This document shows positions 11,770 through 22,619 of a DNA stretch of 64,000 nt, in pieces. Origin of the DNA: Siphonodentalium dalli (Eukaryota; Mollusca; Scaphopoda; Gadilida; Siphonodentaliidae); NCBI GenBank assembly GCA_032622095.1, contig CP136066.1, forward strand, positions 65,351,778 to 65,415,777. The letters run 5' to 3'. The notes under the pieces are model-generated. The model worked only from the letters and a program-made list of their open reading frames with translations, searched no databases and had not been told where the DNA came from. The translations under genes and the position numbers were made by a program. How positions within the stretch are numbered: the first letter of the stretch is position 1; every line of letters begins with the position of its first letter.

Positions 11770-12610
11770 GCTTTTGAGAATTGTTTCTAAAGGTATTTTT
11801 TATGCTGATTTCAAAAACCAATGTTGGCAAGTCGACAAATTATTATTTATGAGCCAAAATGACAATTCAAAATGGCCGCCATCAGAACAAAGTCTAGAAT
11901 TTCGTTTACTATTATATGTTGTTCTAAAACGTTTGAATATTATGTATTTCCGTAATTTCGAACGAATTGTGACAAGAGACACTATACACAGAACATATGT
12001 TTGACATTTAACCCAATTTATGCCAAGAAGTGATAAAAAACGCGAATTTTATAAATTGTTGCGGTCTTAAATGGCAGAAAGTGGAGAATGCGGAAACATA
12101 TCCTTCAAATTGTTTAGACAGTTGTGTCTAAATGTAATTTGTATTCTGATTCCAGAAAACAATATTGGCAACTCGACAAATAAATATCTCTGACCTAAAA
12201 TCACAATTCAAAATGGCCGCCATCAGAATAAAGTCTAGATTTTCGTTTACTGTTATATGTTGTTCTAAGACGTTTCAATATTATGCATTTCCGCACTTTC
12301 GAACGAATTGTGACAAGCGACATTATATACAGAACATATGCGGTAATTTAAAGTCAATATGTTTACATTTAATCCAATTTATGCCAAAAAATGACAAAAA
12401 ACGCGAATTTTATAAATTATTGCCGTCTTAAATGGCAGAAAGTGAAGTAATCCGGAAATATATCATTCAAATGGTTGAGACAGTTGTGTCTAAATGTAAT
12501 ATGTAATCTGATTCCAAAAAACAATGTTGAGAACTCGACTAATAATTATTTCTGACCTAAAATGACAATTCAAAATGGCCGATATCATAATAATCAATTA
12601 AAATTCGAAA
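11770..12610. repeat. Subterminal tandem repeats, left arm of palindromic element
   Basis: Three units of roughly 350-370 bp start near 11770, 12110 and 12480; the third is cut short. Each holds CAATGTTGGCAA-like, TGACCTAAAATGACAATTCA-like and AAAATGGCCGCCATCA-like segments, then CGAACGAATTGTGACAAG and GCGAATTTTATAAATTGTTG. The third is diverged at the GCCGCC motif (GCCGATATC). The conserved ATGGCGGC (reverse strand) resembles a YY1-type core, though any protein binding is untested. Confidence 0.75.
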
Positions 12611-12721
12611 ATCATCAACAATATTATGAAACCGGTTCATCAACATCCAACGCGACACAATTTTGCATCATATAGCCCAAAACTTGAATTGTCACATAAC
12701 AATCCTTATTTATTATTGCAG

Positions 12722-13475
12722 TCAGTTCCACAATTGCAGTGGTGTGCAGGGTAACTCTGATTTTCTGCATGTACACCTTGCTGTTACACACCCCTTCTTG
12801 CACCCATATTTGGTTGTTTCGAGACATGATTTTGGAGTGGGTTCTAGTGACATTATGGTTGGATCTAATCGACCATTTTCTTTATTCCACCCCATTGTCG
12901 AAAGATCCGGTAATGTTTGCACATGAATGGTTGCTTGTTTCCAAACTAAAACCTGGTAGTTTGTTCTCAAAAGGCGGTACCGGTAATGAAATGAGTCATT
13001 GGCTGGTGGAAGCTTTTCAGGAGATTCTGCACGAGGGAAGATTCTGAATCTTGCATTGTTGAGATTTGCATCGGAAACTCCATACAACTTGCATACAAAA
13101 TGTTCAGCACTTTCAATTGTTTCAGTGGATATTGCAATATTACCTATACCCTTTAAGAGCTCACAACATTCCAGGTAAATTTTCCATGTAGATCTTTTAG
13201 ACACCCCATATATGAACTATGTTGATTAACACCTTGTTAAAGCAAGAATATAGTTAAGAGCGTCGCTCGATATTTGGGTGGCAACATCTGATGGGTATAA
13301 TTTTAGGGCTTTTGGACGTTCCAGTCACCATGAACACATCACAGTCTGCAGGAACTTTGTCTAGGTAACCAAGCAACCATTATAACATCGACCTCCCTAC
13401 TTACCACAATAAGTTGTTTCAGATTGCACCCCATGCTGGTATCAAGTGAATGAAGGAGAAGTCCAGTATCGGCCT
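12722..13475 (-). pseudogene. C-terminal part of HEEADT-type transposon gene, left arm
   Basis: On the minus strand the region opens with EEADTGLLLHSLDTSMGC, passes several frameshifts and stops, then continues in the 160-codon frame at 12722-13204. That frame includes KGIGNIAIS, ESAEHFVCKLYGV, RTNYQVLVWKQATIHV, MGWNKENGRLDPTIMSLEP and a Cys-rich end (CLETTKYGCKKGC, then ARCTCRKSELPCT). The GW..xxGxLxP stretch followed by a Cys cluster matches the C-terminal layout remembered for this family and suggests a metal-binding end. It aligns codon by codon with the right arm at about 14145-14930, with indels. Confidence 0.55.
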
Positions 13476-13487
13476 CTTCGTTCGTAA

Positions 13488-13988
13488 TTAGACTTTAACC
13501 CTTTCAACATAACGATTTGTTATTGTCCTTCGGATCAATGGTACATTGCGACTTCTCGATCTGGTGACAGTCTTGATAGATTTAGCCGAGTATCTGTCGA
13601 ACACTACACCAATCCAGACATAGCCTTCGCCCTTATTCAACAAGCACACTGGAAATACATCGGCCAAATCTCCAAATGTATTTATCTTTTCCGATTTACC
13701 TATGGCCACAAAAAGGGCCTGACCGTTAATGGCAATACCTACACGGGGATATGGTGTCAGTCTTTGCAAGTTGACTCCCCTGTCGGCACGAAGGGCAAGT
13801 ACGAGACGTTGTAATACACTGCGATCTGTTTTACAACATGAACCGATCATGCCTGTTCCAATTGCATTATGCAAGACAAATAAAACATTTCGAACTGAAA
13901 ACAAAGCAATGTATGACGCTCTGATCGAGAAAGTATCCTGCCTAACAACAATGACACCATCTCCCCGTGCAGGTATTGCCATTGCCAT
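13488..13988 (-). pseudogene. N-terminal part of HEEADT-type transposon gene, left arm
   Basis: An open frame of 166 codons on the minus strand. The segment GQALFVAIGKSEKINTFGDL is followed by ADVF, then VVFDRYSAKSIK, then TRSRSR and RRTI. As recalled from unnamed transposon-associated proteins of cnidarians and molluscs, this order (INGxALV / KTFGDLADVF / VVFDRY..SIK..TR / RR) precedes a HEEADT motif. In the left arm the frame ends at 13488, and the next recognisable segment (EEADTGLLL) follows immediately in another frame, so a middle section is missing. The biochemical role is not established. A nuclease-like fold has been suggested only by analogy. Confidence 0.5.
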
Positions 13989-14024
13989 TGCCTTGTTGTC
14001 GCCATAGGTAAAGTCCGAATTTGA

Positions 14025-14930
14025 ATGGTTTCTTGTCTCGAGAACTTATCACCAAAGCGAAAACAGAAGGTGTTACTGTTGTTGTTGCATGGGGTGGTCT
14101 CCGCAGATTGCAGAGTAGATTGTTCGGTATATAGAACAGAATTGAAAGGGTTAGAGTCTAGTCACGAAGAGGCTGATACTGGACTTATCCTTCGTTCGCT
14201 TGATGCCAGCATGGGGTGCAATCTGAAACAAGTTATTGTGGTAAATAGGGCCGTCGATGTTCTAATGTTATTGCTTGGTTACCTAAACCAAATTCCCTGC
14301 AGATTGTGATTTGTTTATGATGGCTGGAACTTCCAAAAGCCCTAAAATTTTACCCATCAGGGATGTTGCCACCCAAATACCGAGCGACGGTCATATCTAT
14401 ATTCTTGCGTTTCATGCTTTAACGAGTGTGATTCAACATCGTTCATATATGGGGTGTCTAAAAGATCCGCATGGAAGATTTACTTGGAATGTTGTTAACT
14501 CTTAAAGGGTATAGGTAATATTGCAATATCCACTGAAACAATTGAAAGTGCTGAACATTTTGTATGCAAGTTGTATGGAGTTTCCGATGCAAAACTCAAC
14601 AATGCAAGATTCAGGATGTTCCCTCGGACTGAATCTCCTGAAAAGCTTCCACCAACTATAGTGACTCATTTCATTGCCACCTTGTGAGAACAAACTACCA
14701 GGTTTTAGTTTGGAAACAAGCAACCATTCTTGTACAGACATTACTGGATCCTTCGATAATGGGATGGAAAGAAAATGATCGATTAGATCCAACCATGATG
14801 TCACTAGAACCCATTTCATAATCATGTCTCGAAATAATTCAAATGTGGATGCAATAAGGGGTGTATAACAGCAAGGTGTACATGCATATAATCAGAGTCA
14901 CCCTGCACACCACTCTGCAACTGTGGAACT
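14025..14930 (+). pseudogene. HEEADT-type transposon gene, right arm, frameshifted
   Basis: The + strand frame at 14025-14309 contains KVLLLLLHGVVSADCRVDC and SSHEEADTGLILRSLD, then QVIVVNRAVDVLMLLLGYL. This corresponds to the family pattern of a HEEADT motif followed by a hydrophobic V(D)xDVL(M)LLL strand. A one-base shift moves the reading to 14311-14505, with IYILAFHALTSV in place of the usual HAxTGCD motif, so a family-typical Gly-Cys-Asp is lost. A stop and further shifts precede NIAISTETIESAEHFVCKLY and QVLVWKQATILVQTLLD. The gene is broken in at least three places and cannot encode a full protein. Confidence 0.55.
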
Positions 14931-15054
14931 GACTGCAGTAATACATAAGGCTTTTATGTGACCATTGTTGGCTATATGGTGGCAAATTGTGTCGCATTGG
15001 GTGCTGATGAACCAGTTTCATGATACTACTGATCATTTTCGAATTTTTAACTGA

Positions 15055-15905
15055 TTATTATATCTGCCATTTTGAATTGTCATTTTATGTCAGAAATAAT
15101 TATTAGTCAAGTTGCCAACATTGTTTTTTTGGAATCAGATTACAAATTATATTTGAACACAACTGCCTAAACCATTTGATAGATATATTTCACTTTGTGC
15201 CATTTAAGACCGCAATAATTTATAAAATTTGCGTTTTTTGTCATTTTTTTGGCATAAAGTGGGTTAAATGTCAAACATGTTCACTTTAGATTACCAGATA
15301 TGTTCTGTGTATAGTGTTTCTTGTCACAATTCGTTCGAAATTACGGAAATGCATAATATTCAAACGTCTTAGAACATTTAACAGTAAACACGAAAATCCG
15401 GACTTTGTGCTGATGGCGGCCATTTTGAATTGTGATTTTAGGTCAGAAATAATTATTTGTCGAATTGCCAACATTGTTTTTTGGAATCCGGTTACAATTA
15501 CATTTAGACACAACTGTCTATACCATTTGAAGGATACGTTTCCAGCATATTTCACTTTCTGCCATTTAAAACCTTAATAATTTATAAAATTCGCGTTTTT
15601 TGTCATGTTTTGGGCATAAATGGGGTTAAATGTCAAAAAAGTTCACTTTAAATTACCACATATGTTCTGTGTATACTTCTTTTTGTTCCATTTCATTCGA
15701 AAGTACGGAAATACTCAATATTCGAACGTCTTAGAGCAACACATAACAACAAACGTCAAGTAAGACTTTGTTTTGATGGCGGCCATTGCCATTGCCAGTT
15801 TTGACCAGAAATAATAATTTGTCAACTTGCCAACATTGGTTTTTGAAATCAGCATAAAAAATACCTTTAGAAACAATTCTCAAAAGTTTCTGAAAGAAAA
15901 ATGCC
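15055..15905. repeat. Subterminal tandem repeats, right arm of palindromic element
   Basis: These are inverted counterparts of the left-arm units, starting near 15055, 15410 and 15770. GATGGCGGCCATTTTGAATT and TTGCCAACATTGTTTTTTGG recur in order. The outermost unit continues into the terminal segment with AAAAATGCCCGCACCT. Each unit pairs best with the unit at the same distance from the end in the left arm, which supports inverted duplication of the whole array and not independent growth. Confidence 0.75.
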
Positions 15906-16194
15906 CGCACCTTCGTTTCTAGAGGCTTTTTTAGGTTTTCGAACCTGACTATTATGTGTGATGGCGTTTAATACCAAATGCGTCTGTGTTGAGCATTGTT
16001 CACTATAATGGCAGTATACTTACGCTGAAACTTAGCAACGTTCTGAGTTTATATTCACAAATTATATGAAGGATTATTTTGTTGTATATATATTTGTATT
16101 ATATGTAATCTCCGTCGATATGGAGTAATAAAGTATCTCAATAACTCAGTAAACAGATATGGCTCGTTGGAACCCCAAAATTATGTAAATAATT

Positions 16195-16372
16195 GTAATA
16201 CATGATCCTATACACTTATTCCATTCAATAAACCCGTTCTATAAATTGTGATATGAAACGTTCGTTGCATAACAGGAAATAGTGCCATGTGACCTTTGAC
16301 TTACGGTTTGGCGCCTGTTTACATTCCGTACGCTACGTCTCAAAATACTATGGCTTCCAATATTGTTGAAGT
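16195..16372 (+). repeat. Dispersed repeat P, copy 1
   Basis: About 175 bases (TACATGATCCTATAC at the start, CTCAAAATACTATGGCTTCC near the end) recur at 61562-61731 with roughly one change in ten. Neither copy has an obvious TIR. In this copy the end abuts a TTAA-MITE fragment. The class is unknown. Confidence 0.7.
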
Positions 16373-16468
16373 TTTGCGAAAACTCTGTCTCAATGCATTC
16401 TCTTATATATGCGAGTCTCCCACATCACCAATGCTGCACCCTCGCAGCTCCCGTCGTGAAATTGTTAA
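16362..16468. mobile_element. Fragment of TTAA MITE, GACGGGAGCTGC subfamily
   Basis: Contains GTTTTGCGAAAACTCTGTCT, one core arm (AATGCATTCTCTTATATATG), then GCTGCACCCTCGCAGCTCCC and a degraded right terminus ending at TTAA 16465-16468. The second core arm is missing, so this is an internally deleted copy. Confidence 0.65.
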
Positions 16469-16469
16469 A

Positions 16470-17210
16470 TAATTATGTAATTATAATATAAAAGCTTCTG
16501 ATATATAAAATATAAAATCCTGATATATTTAATTATGGAAATATAACTAATACAGAGCAGATTCAATTCGATTGAGCGCGACAAGAGTGAGTAAGTGAAA
16601 GGTGCACACAATATTAGTCGCAACATGAAGACCATTATTGTCAGAAGAAAACATAACTTCCTGAAATCCCACTTGAAGCGAATATGCAGTTATTCAGCAT
16701 AACGACAGCATTTAGTGAACTGAGGCATCATGTGCCACAACCCACTTCGATAAAATTAGAGGTCGTTCAATTATTATTTGTTTTATGGGTAAACTTACAG
16801 ACTGTGGAAACAAGCCAATTGCTCATTTGAATTAGTTTTTATTTTGACCATTTTGATGATAATTTGTTAGCTAGACCAATCGTTAATATATAAATAAGAT
16901 ATATCTACATCCTGATAAGTTATGATTTTGCATTTGTAAACGATTAGGCCACAACAATTCATTACCCTCATTTACGAACATTTGGATTGAAAAAAGTAGA
17001 TGCAGGAGGGGACAAAATACAATCAAAATATGCGTCACCACCAAAACAATTGATAAATAACAGAAATGTCAATGAATTTTACAAGATCTTTTAACACAAT
17101 AAGTTTTACTGAAATTCTAGAAATAAATTGAGGTATTTCTTCCTACAAAACTATAAATAATGCAAAAGAATGTGAAAGTAAAACGGACACTCTGCCATTA
17201 AATATTTCAA
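16470..17210. other. Unannotated AT-rich stretch
   Basis: No gene or repeat was recognised between the TTAA fragment and the head-to-head MITEs. Confidence 0.3.
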
Positions 17211-17570
17211 AATATCCTCGCACAAATACGCACATAATCGACCTATAATGTGAAATCGGTACACAATGTCATTATTTGATTCAGAAATAAGCAGATAATG
17301 AAGACATATCCGTATTTTTCGTTTTGTGGCCACAGTGAAAAACATGCTAAATAGCGTACACCTGAAAACTCGTGAGTTCGCTTATTTATGTCATTGTCCG
17401 CACATAATTTGCTTAAATAGGCTTCATTACGGGTCGACAATGTGACTAAAACGCTCTCAATTTCAGCATAATAGCGACTCAAAATGATGCAAGTCATCAG
17501 ATTTTCTACCCAAACACGTTCTATTATAAGCAGATAATGTGCGGTATTTCCTGAGAACAGGCTGAATATT
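17211..17570 (-). mobile_element. CACATTATCTGC-family MITE, minus orientation
   Basis: About 360 bp with ends CCTCGCACAAATACGCACAT (outer) and AATGTGCGGTATTTCCTGAG (inner). The termini are imperfect inverted repeats of the form CCGAAATCAGCACATTATCTGC against CGGAAATACGCACATAATCG (given here in parts). Several internal 16-base blocks such as GCAGATAATGTGCGG repeat the terminal motif. It faces a second copy at 17745-18112 across a spacer of about 170 bp, giving a 0.9-kb palindrome. Confidence 0.75.
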
Positions 17571-17744
17571 GTCTTCACCACTGTGACCACATGCTTCATG
17601 TATATAATCAACGTGAACTTAAACCAATCATGTAAAAAGTTTAATATTTCACAATATTGAGTTGTAGGAGGGGTTTGTAAACAGGCTATTAAATTGCTGT
17701 TGCCTTGTGTAAAAAAAAACAACCTCTATATACGTGTGGGTTTG

Positions 17745-18112
17745 CAGCCTGTTCTACCGAAATCAGCACATTATTTGCTTATAATAGAACTCATTTTAGG
17801 TAGATAATCAGCTTAGAATCGACTCATTTTGAGTCGAAAATCTGCTGAACTTGAAAACAATTTAGTCATAACAATTACCGACTCATAATGAGATGATTCT
17901 AAACAGATTATGTGCGGAGAATGACACAAGTAAGCCAATTCACGATTTTTCAGGAAAACGCACTTTCGAAAGTGTTTTCAATGTGGCCAGCGCCATAAAA
18001 CGAAGTAACGGGTAAGAGTCCGTTATCTGCTTATTTCCGAATATAATAATCACACTGTGTACCTATTTCACATTATAGGTCGATTATGTGCGTATTTCCG
18101 CGAGGATATATG
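17745..18112 (+). mobile_element. CACATTATCTGC-family MITE, plus orientation
   Basis: Starts GCCTGTTCTACCGAAATCAG and ends ATTATGTGCGTATTTCCGCG followed by AGGATAT. Internal blocks GGTAGATAATCAGCTTAGAA, CAGATTATGTGCGG and GGCCAGCGCCATAAAACG are shared with copies at 24062, 26934, 33629 and 57993. It is non-coding. With the minus copy at 17211-17570 it forms an inverted pair. The superfamily is undetermined. Confidence 0.75.
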
Positions 18113-18620
18113 TTAGGCTTTGAATGCGCACTGGGCCTCATTTGACTTGTGGTGGCCCAACGTTGGAGGCTGTTACTATCACTATCACTCGCTTACCATC
18201 TCATCCGCATGGCGCTTTAATATGTTTCTGAATACACAATCAACGATTAGCAAACGAAGGATCAGAGGAGTGAAAACCAATGGGAAAATTACAAGGAGAT
18301 TATTTATGCAAATGAATCGGCGCCCGTGGCTTGCGGTTTGAGGAGGCGACGATTTGTTGGCGGCACGAACGATATCGCGCCATCTGATGATAATGGCGCC
18401 TCGGCGATTGAATGCGAATAACTTTCCTTGTTCGTCCAATCTTCGTTTGTGGTTGCCATGATATATTCATTATACTCTTCAATGGGAACACACGTTTGAA
18501 TAGTTGAAAGAGCTTGATATAGTTTCCTGGGAGAGCGTGTTATCCACCAACACATTAGTTGCAGAGATATTTCGTGTCACCTATATATATATACGTTGCG
18601 TCTTGTATTGCACTTGTTGT
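18113..18620. other. Unannotated stretch with overlapping open frames
   Basis: Somewhat GC-richer than its neighbours (18300-18430). Open frames of 60-84 codons overlap on both strands with no motif or splice context. No call is made. Confidence 0.25.
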
Positions 18621-18631
18621 GTCGATATATA

Positions 18632-18844
18632 CAGCAATGCCCTAAATAATCGACTCCTTAACCACAACATAATTATGGGTAACTTTTCAGGATTTAGTCG
18701 GAAATATGGCTTGTTGCCATTCATCGGAAAGCTCTCACCGAGAGCTTTCCGGTGAATGGCAACAAGCCATATTTCCGACTAAATCCCGAAAAGTTACCAA
18801 TAATTCTGCTGTGGTTAAGGAGTCGATTATTTAGGGCATTATTA
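18632..18844. mobile_element. TA-flanked hairpin MITE, CAGTAATGCCC family, copy 1
   Basis: A near-perfect palindrome of about 213 bp between TA at 18630-18631 and 18845-18846. The arms read GCCCTAAATAATCGACTCCT, TTCAGGATTTAGTCGGAAAT and GGCTTGTTGCCATTCATCGG with complements in reverse order. The centre is CTCTCACCGAGAG. TA flanks and a full-length hairpin fit Tc1/mariner-type mobilisation. A second copy is at 57532-57737. Confidence 0.85.
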
Positions 18845-18849
18845 TACAT

Positions 18850-20510
18850 AACCTAACAGTTATGATTCAAACAATATAACGGCCACGAGTTGTCCAGGGA
18901 ATTATATTAAGTTTTGGTCCGCATAAAGTATTTTTGAATGGAATACATAATATATGATAATGTGGTTGGTAATTCCCACATATACATGAAGGCAAACATA
19001 CCGAAGTTTTAGATGTACAATATCTTGTGCACATATTAATGGACACGTAGTTGTGTTACGGAGATGACCACGAACATGATACAATTAAGTTTGTCGTCCA
19101 TTTCAAGTCACATCGAAGCCTCTTGTGACTAAGTGTCCCAATTATTGTTGACATCTGATCGCAGCCTTATTCGAAATGGCCGAATAAATCAAACGACCGA
19201 TGCTGATCGATGTCGGCATTTCTTGCATGCAACGTTAGTACCCCCTCTATGAATTACACATATAGTATTTGCCATTCATTGACAACCTTGAAATAAAGAG
19301 ACTTGGATGTTGATATAATTAACCTCCTACTAATTGGTGATCTTTTCAATATCGACCGTAATTAGATATGTGTATTTCTACACATGTATGTTGGCTGACA
19401 TCATGTGGTTGTTAGGTAATTCATTTATATGCTGCATATATACCGCAAACTTAAGGATCATTTCAGTTTAATTTCAGCAAAGTTAAAAGTTTAATTGGAT
19501 ACCATTTCGGCAGCCCTTTTGACATTATGTCAGGCTGAATTCCATTTGGCTGGTGCTACGCGTGTCATATTTTTTTCATTATGTTCGTTCCGATATATTG
19601 AACGCCATTTTGGATGCCATCACTAAATGTTGTCCAAAGCAGACTTAAGCTGAATTCGACTGTTATTCTTTATATCCTCACTCACCTAGAGACTCCGCTC
19701 TACCTCTTTTTCCGCCGAGTTGACTAATTTTCTCTCCTATACCACTACCACAATAGTGGCTAAAAGATAAAAGGTCCGATTTGACACAAAACACTTCCTA
19801 CGCCAACTTTCAACTTACCAGGCAAAATAATTTGTTTAAATACTTTTAATCATCACCATTCACAGGTTTGATAATTATTGGAAATAATATATAGTATAGT
19901 TCGTCAGGCGGATTTCAAGATATTCAGTGGAGCTTCTAATATATTCCCAAAATGTCTTTGTAAACAACGAATTAATAGAAATAAATACATGAATCACGAA
20001 GATATGGTGTTAGTTGTAACTATATTTTTATAATAACACAATTTTACTAATTTACTCGCCTGTCACCGTTACAAGATTGCGTAAACTGGAAATTCTGACA
20101 CAGAACATGTGTGAGAATATAGACACCATGCTGTGTGCGATATAATATAGTAAGTAATGCATGTCTTGTTATTCACTATTCCATATAGCGGTCCTCGGGG
20201 AGGAATAGTCCACTCACCGCACACGTCCTGCTCGCTGCATGACCATGTATAGACAACTCTGAGCCATGAATTGTCTATATAATATTGAAGGATTGGAAAT
20301 TTACATGGATAACTTTAAGATTAGGTGGCGTAATTTATTCCTATTAATTCACCCTACAGGCTCCACAATTATTCCACATATTTTTACATATGCATAATCT
20401 CCTCCGAATTAATCTAATCTGTTAATATATTGGCACAAAAATCCCCAGGAAATCGTAAGAATTGTGGACCAACCATGTTACATTATTACTTAGAAAACAG
20501 TTAGTGGTTT
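18850..20510. other. Unannotated stretch
   Basis: No gene or element was recognised. The sequence is AT-rich with only short chance frames. Confidence 0.3.
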
Positions 20511-20514
20511 TACT

Positions 20515-20790
20515 TATCCTTGTGACAATTTGCCATATATGCCTGCAACTTTATTGTGAATGGTATTAAACATTTATACGCAACTTTTCAATAATACATC
20601 CAAAGCATATTTATTCTCCCATGAAGTATCATCCAATTTACTTCACGAATAAATCTCACATAATCGTTCAGTATACTCGACTTAGTACAACTCTGCAACA
20701 AGAGACATGCATAGCAGAACATTATCAACACTTATAGATATTAATGCCGCGGGTATAGTTTATCGCCTTGTGACACCCCGGTCCGGTTCC
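20515..20790 (+). repeat. Dispersed repeat Q, copy 1
   Basis: About 275 bases, including TTTATTGTGAATGG, CTCACATAATCG and CAGTATACTCGACTTAGTAC, recur in the same order at 22966-23240 with about 15-20 percent divergence. No termini or target duplications were identified. Immediately after it, CCCCGGTCCGGTTCCGGGG at 20796-20814 forms a short GC hairpin. Confidence 0.65.
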
Positions 20791-21668
20791 GGGGCTGATA
20801 TTGATCGATGAACAGTTAAATACGTAAATAAAAAATTTGTCTCCCCCAAGAAATACTCATGAACGTTCGTTGCCAGTGCACTCTTCATATGGTAAAATAA
20901 ATTGCGTCTGCCTCACTTATATGTGAGATAATATAAAACTGCCGATTCATTCATAATCGTCGCCTCGGTGCTAAAATGTTCTATATCTTTTTGGCGGGAA
21001 TATGAGATAACGTTACCGTTCGATCCGGCGCGGTATTTTTGGTCCGAAAAACACAAGATTTTGAGTATAACATATACCAGATGGCATGTAAATATGTTCC
21101 ATCTCCCGAATTAGTTTATCTGTCAGTGCTGTATTGTCATATATCCACTGTGGACCAATTAATTGACTTATTTTGTAACACGTGATCACATAAATTTCAG
21201 TGCTATAATGTTCTGTCTCGGACCGACAATGGTATAAGCAATTGGAACTAGTGACCACCAATATGCCTGACTGGAAATAGTGCTTTCGTACTCTTATATA
21301 TGAAAATCTAGCTGAATTCTTTGAAATGACGTAATGCGCGGGCCTTTTTACTTTGGAATGATTTAGAAACCTAAAAACCAATTTATCACTCACGAAAAAA
21401 GTCAAATTGTTCAGCATAGTGTTCTATCTCCAAACACATTTAAACGAATTACATGAAAAATACTGACATTTAAAGCAAGACAATTTAAACATTAGTTTTT
21501 CGTTCCCAGGGATAAAATGAAAACAACATAATGTGGATATAAAGCAGACATATACGAAAACCAGATGGTCAAAGTTTCAAATCGAGTTTCCCCACACAAA
21601 AAAAAAACGAAAAATGGATATAGAACATTATAGCACCGGTGCGATTATGACTATGTATGGTGTATTCA

Positions 21669-22200
21669 AGGCACGGGCGGCGTTCGTTGCAGAAATATTC
21701 ATATTTGTTCAAATCGCCATCAACAGAAGGAATATTAAAATGTATATAGTTTTGTTCATATACCAAACATAATCAGCGCTTACATAGTATATTGTCGTTA
21801 TGACGTATACGATGGTGTATACGTAAACAAGAGCCTGCTCGTGTTGAAGTAGTTGTGCTTCTGTTTACATAACACAGCGCAATTCTATTGGTTAATCACA
21901 CACATAAATATGATAAATGATATAAATGCTCTTTATTATATCCATATCAGTAAAACAGTAACAAATATCGCTCTTAATGTTTACCATATCCGGATCTAAA
22001 CAAAAGCATGGTAACGTGACCTTTTTTGCTTTTGTTAACATAACAAAGGGACAAAATTTACAATAACATACTGTTTATGCCATATTTCTGATTGATATAA
22101 GAACAAAGTCTGTCTATATTTTACTATTATTTCTGTTTATGGCGGTTTTTGACAAAGCTGAATATTTCAACAGCATACCCACCGCCATCGCCGCCCGTAT
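21669..22200 (-). mobile_element. ACGGGCGGCG-TIR element, copy 1 (532 bp)
   Basis: The ends are AGGCACGGGCGGCGTTCG and CATCGCCGCCCGTAT, an inverted pair. On the minus strand it aligns along its length with the insert at 31208-31701: GCGGTGGGTATGCTGTTGAA, GCATAAACAGTATGTTATTG and GAACAAATATGAATATTT are shared. Flanks TGAATA and TGAAAG may be a decayed 6-bp target duplication. It contains no coding frame of note. Confidence 0.7.
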
Positions 22201-22220
22201 CTTTCAGTCTCCTGGTTTAC

Positions 22221-22619
22221 TTAACCCTTTACCCAACAAACCGGCCAAAACCGGCCAAATAAAGCTTCAACAGCCTAAAATATCTTCGGTCTGTCTCAAT
22301 AGAACCATACAAATATGGATATCATTGGAACCGGCCCCTTGACCACATTGTGATAGTTACAGTTATACCCTGTGCCAATGCATTCTCTTATATATGCGAG
22401 TCGACCATAGGTCGCCTCGCATATATAAGAGAATGCATTGGCCTAAAAAAATCTTTTTTTAACACTTTTTACCATTTTTTCTTACATTCTTTAACAATTT
22501 TATAATTTGTAATGTGTTAAGCCAATGCATTCTCTTATATATGCGAGGCGACCTATGGTCGACTCGCATATATAAGAGAATGCATTGGCATAGGGCCGTT
22601 CTGTTGGGTAAAGGGTTAA
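22221..22619. mobile_element. TTAA-flanked MITE, CCCTTTACCCAACA subfamily, copy B
   Basis: TTAA lies at 22221-22224 and 22616-22619, with the same termini and twin hairpins as copy A at 5046. It is nearly identical to copy A over the first 170 bases. Both hairpins are intact here, so this is the best preserved copy. Confidence 0.88.

Larger units (their letters stand above)
11705..15960. mobile_element. Giant palindromic (head-to-head) element carrying two decayed copies of a HEEADT-type gene
   Basis: The left end contains TAGTCAGGTTCGAAA and AGGTGCGGGCATTTTTCTTT. The right end, reverse-complemented, contains the same strings (about 15885-15955). Inwards, each arm carries up to three tandem units of about 350-370 bp, then a decayed gene running outward from the centre. 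The left arm runs about 11705-13988 and the right arm about 14005-15960. The arms are clearly homologous but diverged by many substitutions and indels, and the middle of the gene is deleted in the left arm. Either one element duplicated as an inverted dimer, or two copies landed head to head. The target duplication is not resolved. No superfamily can be named with confidence. Confidence 0.75.

Noticed and set aside
13496-13512. TTTAACCCTTTCAACAT resembling a TTAA MITE terminus
   Set aside because: It lies in the decayed HEEADT-type gene, matches the paralogous arm as gene sequence, and has no partner terminus or core.
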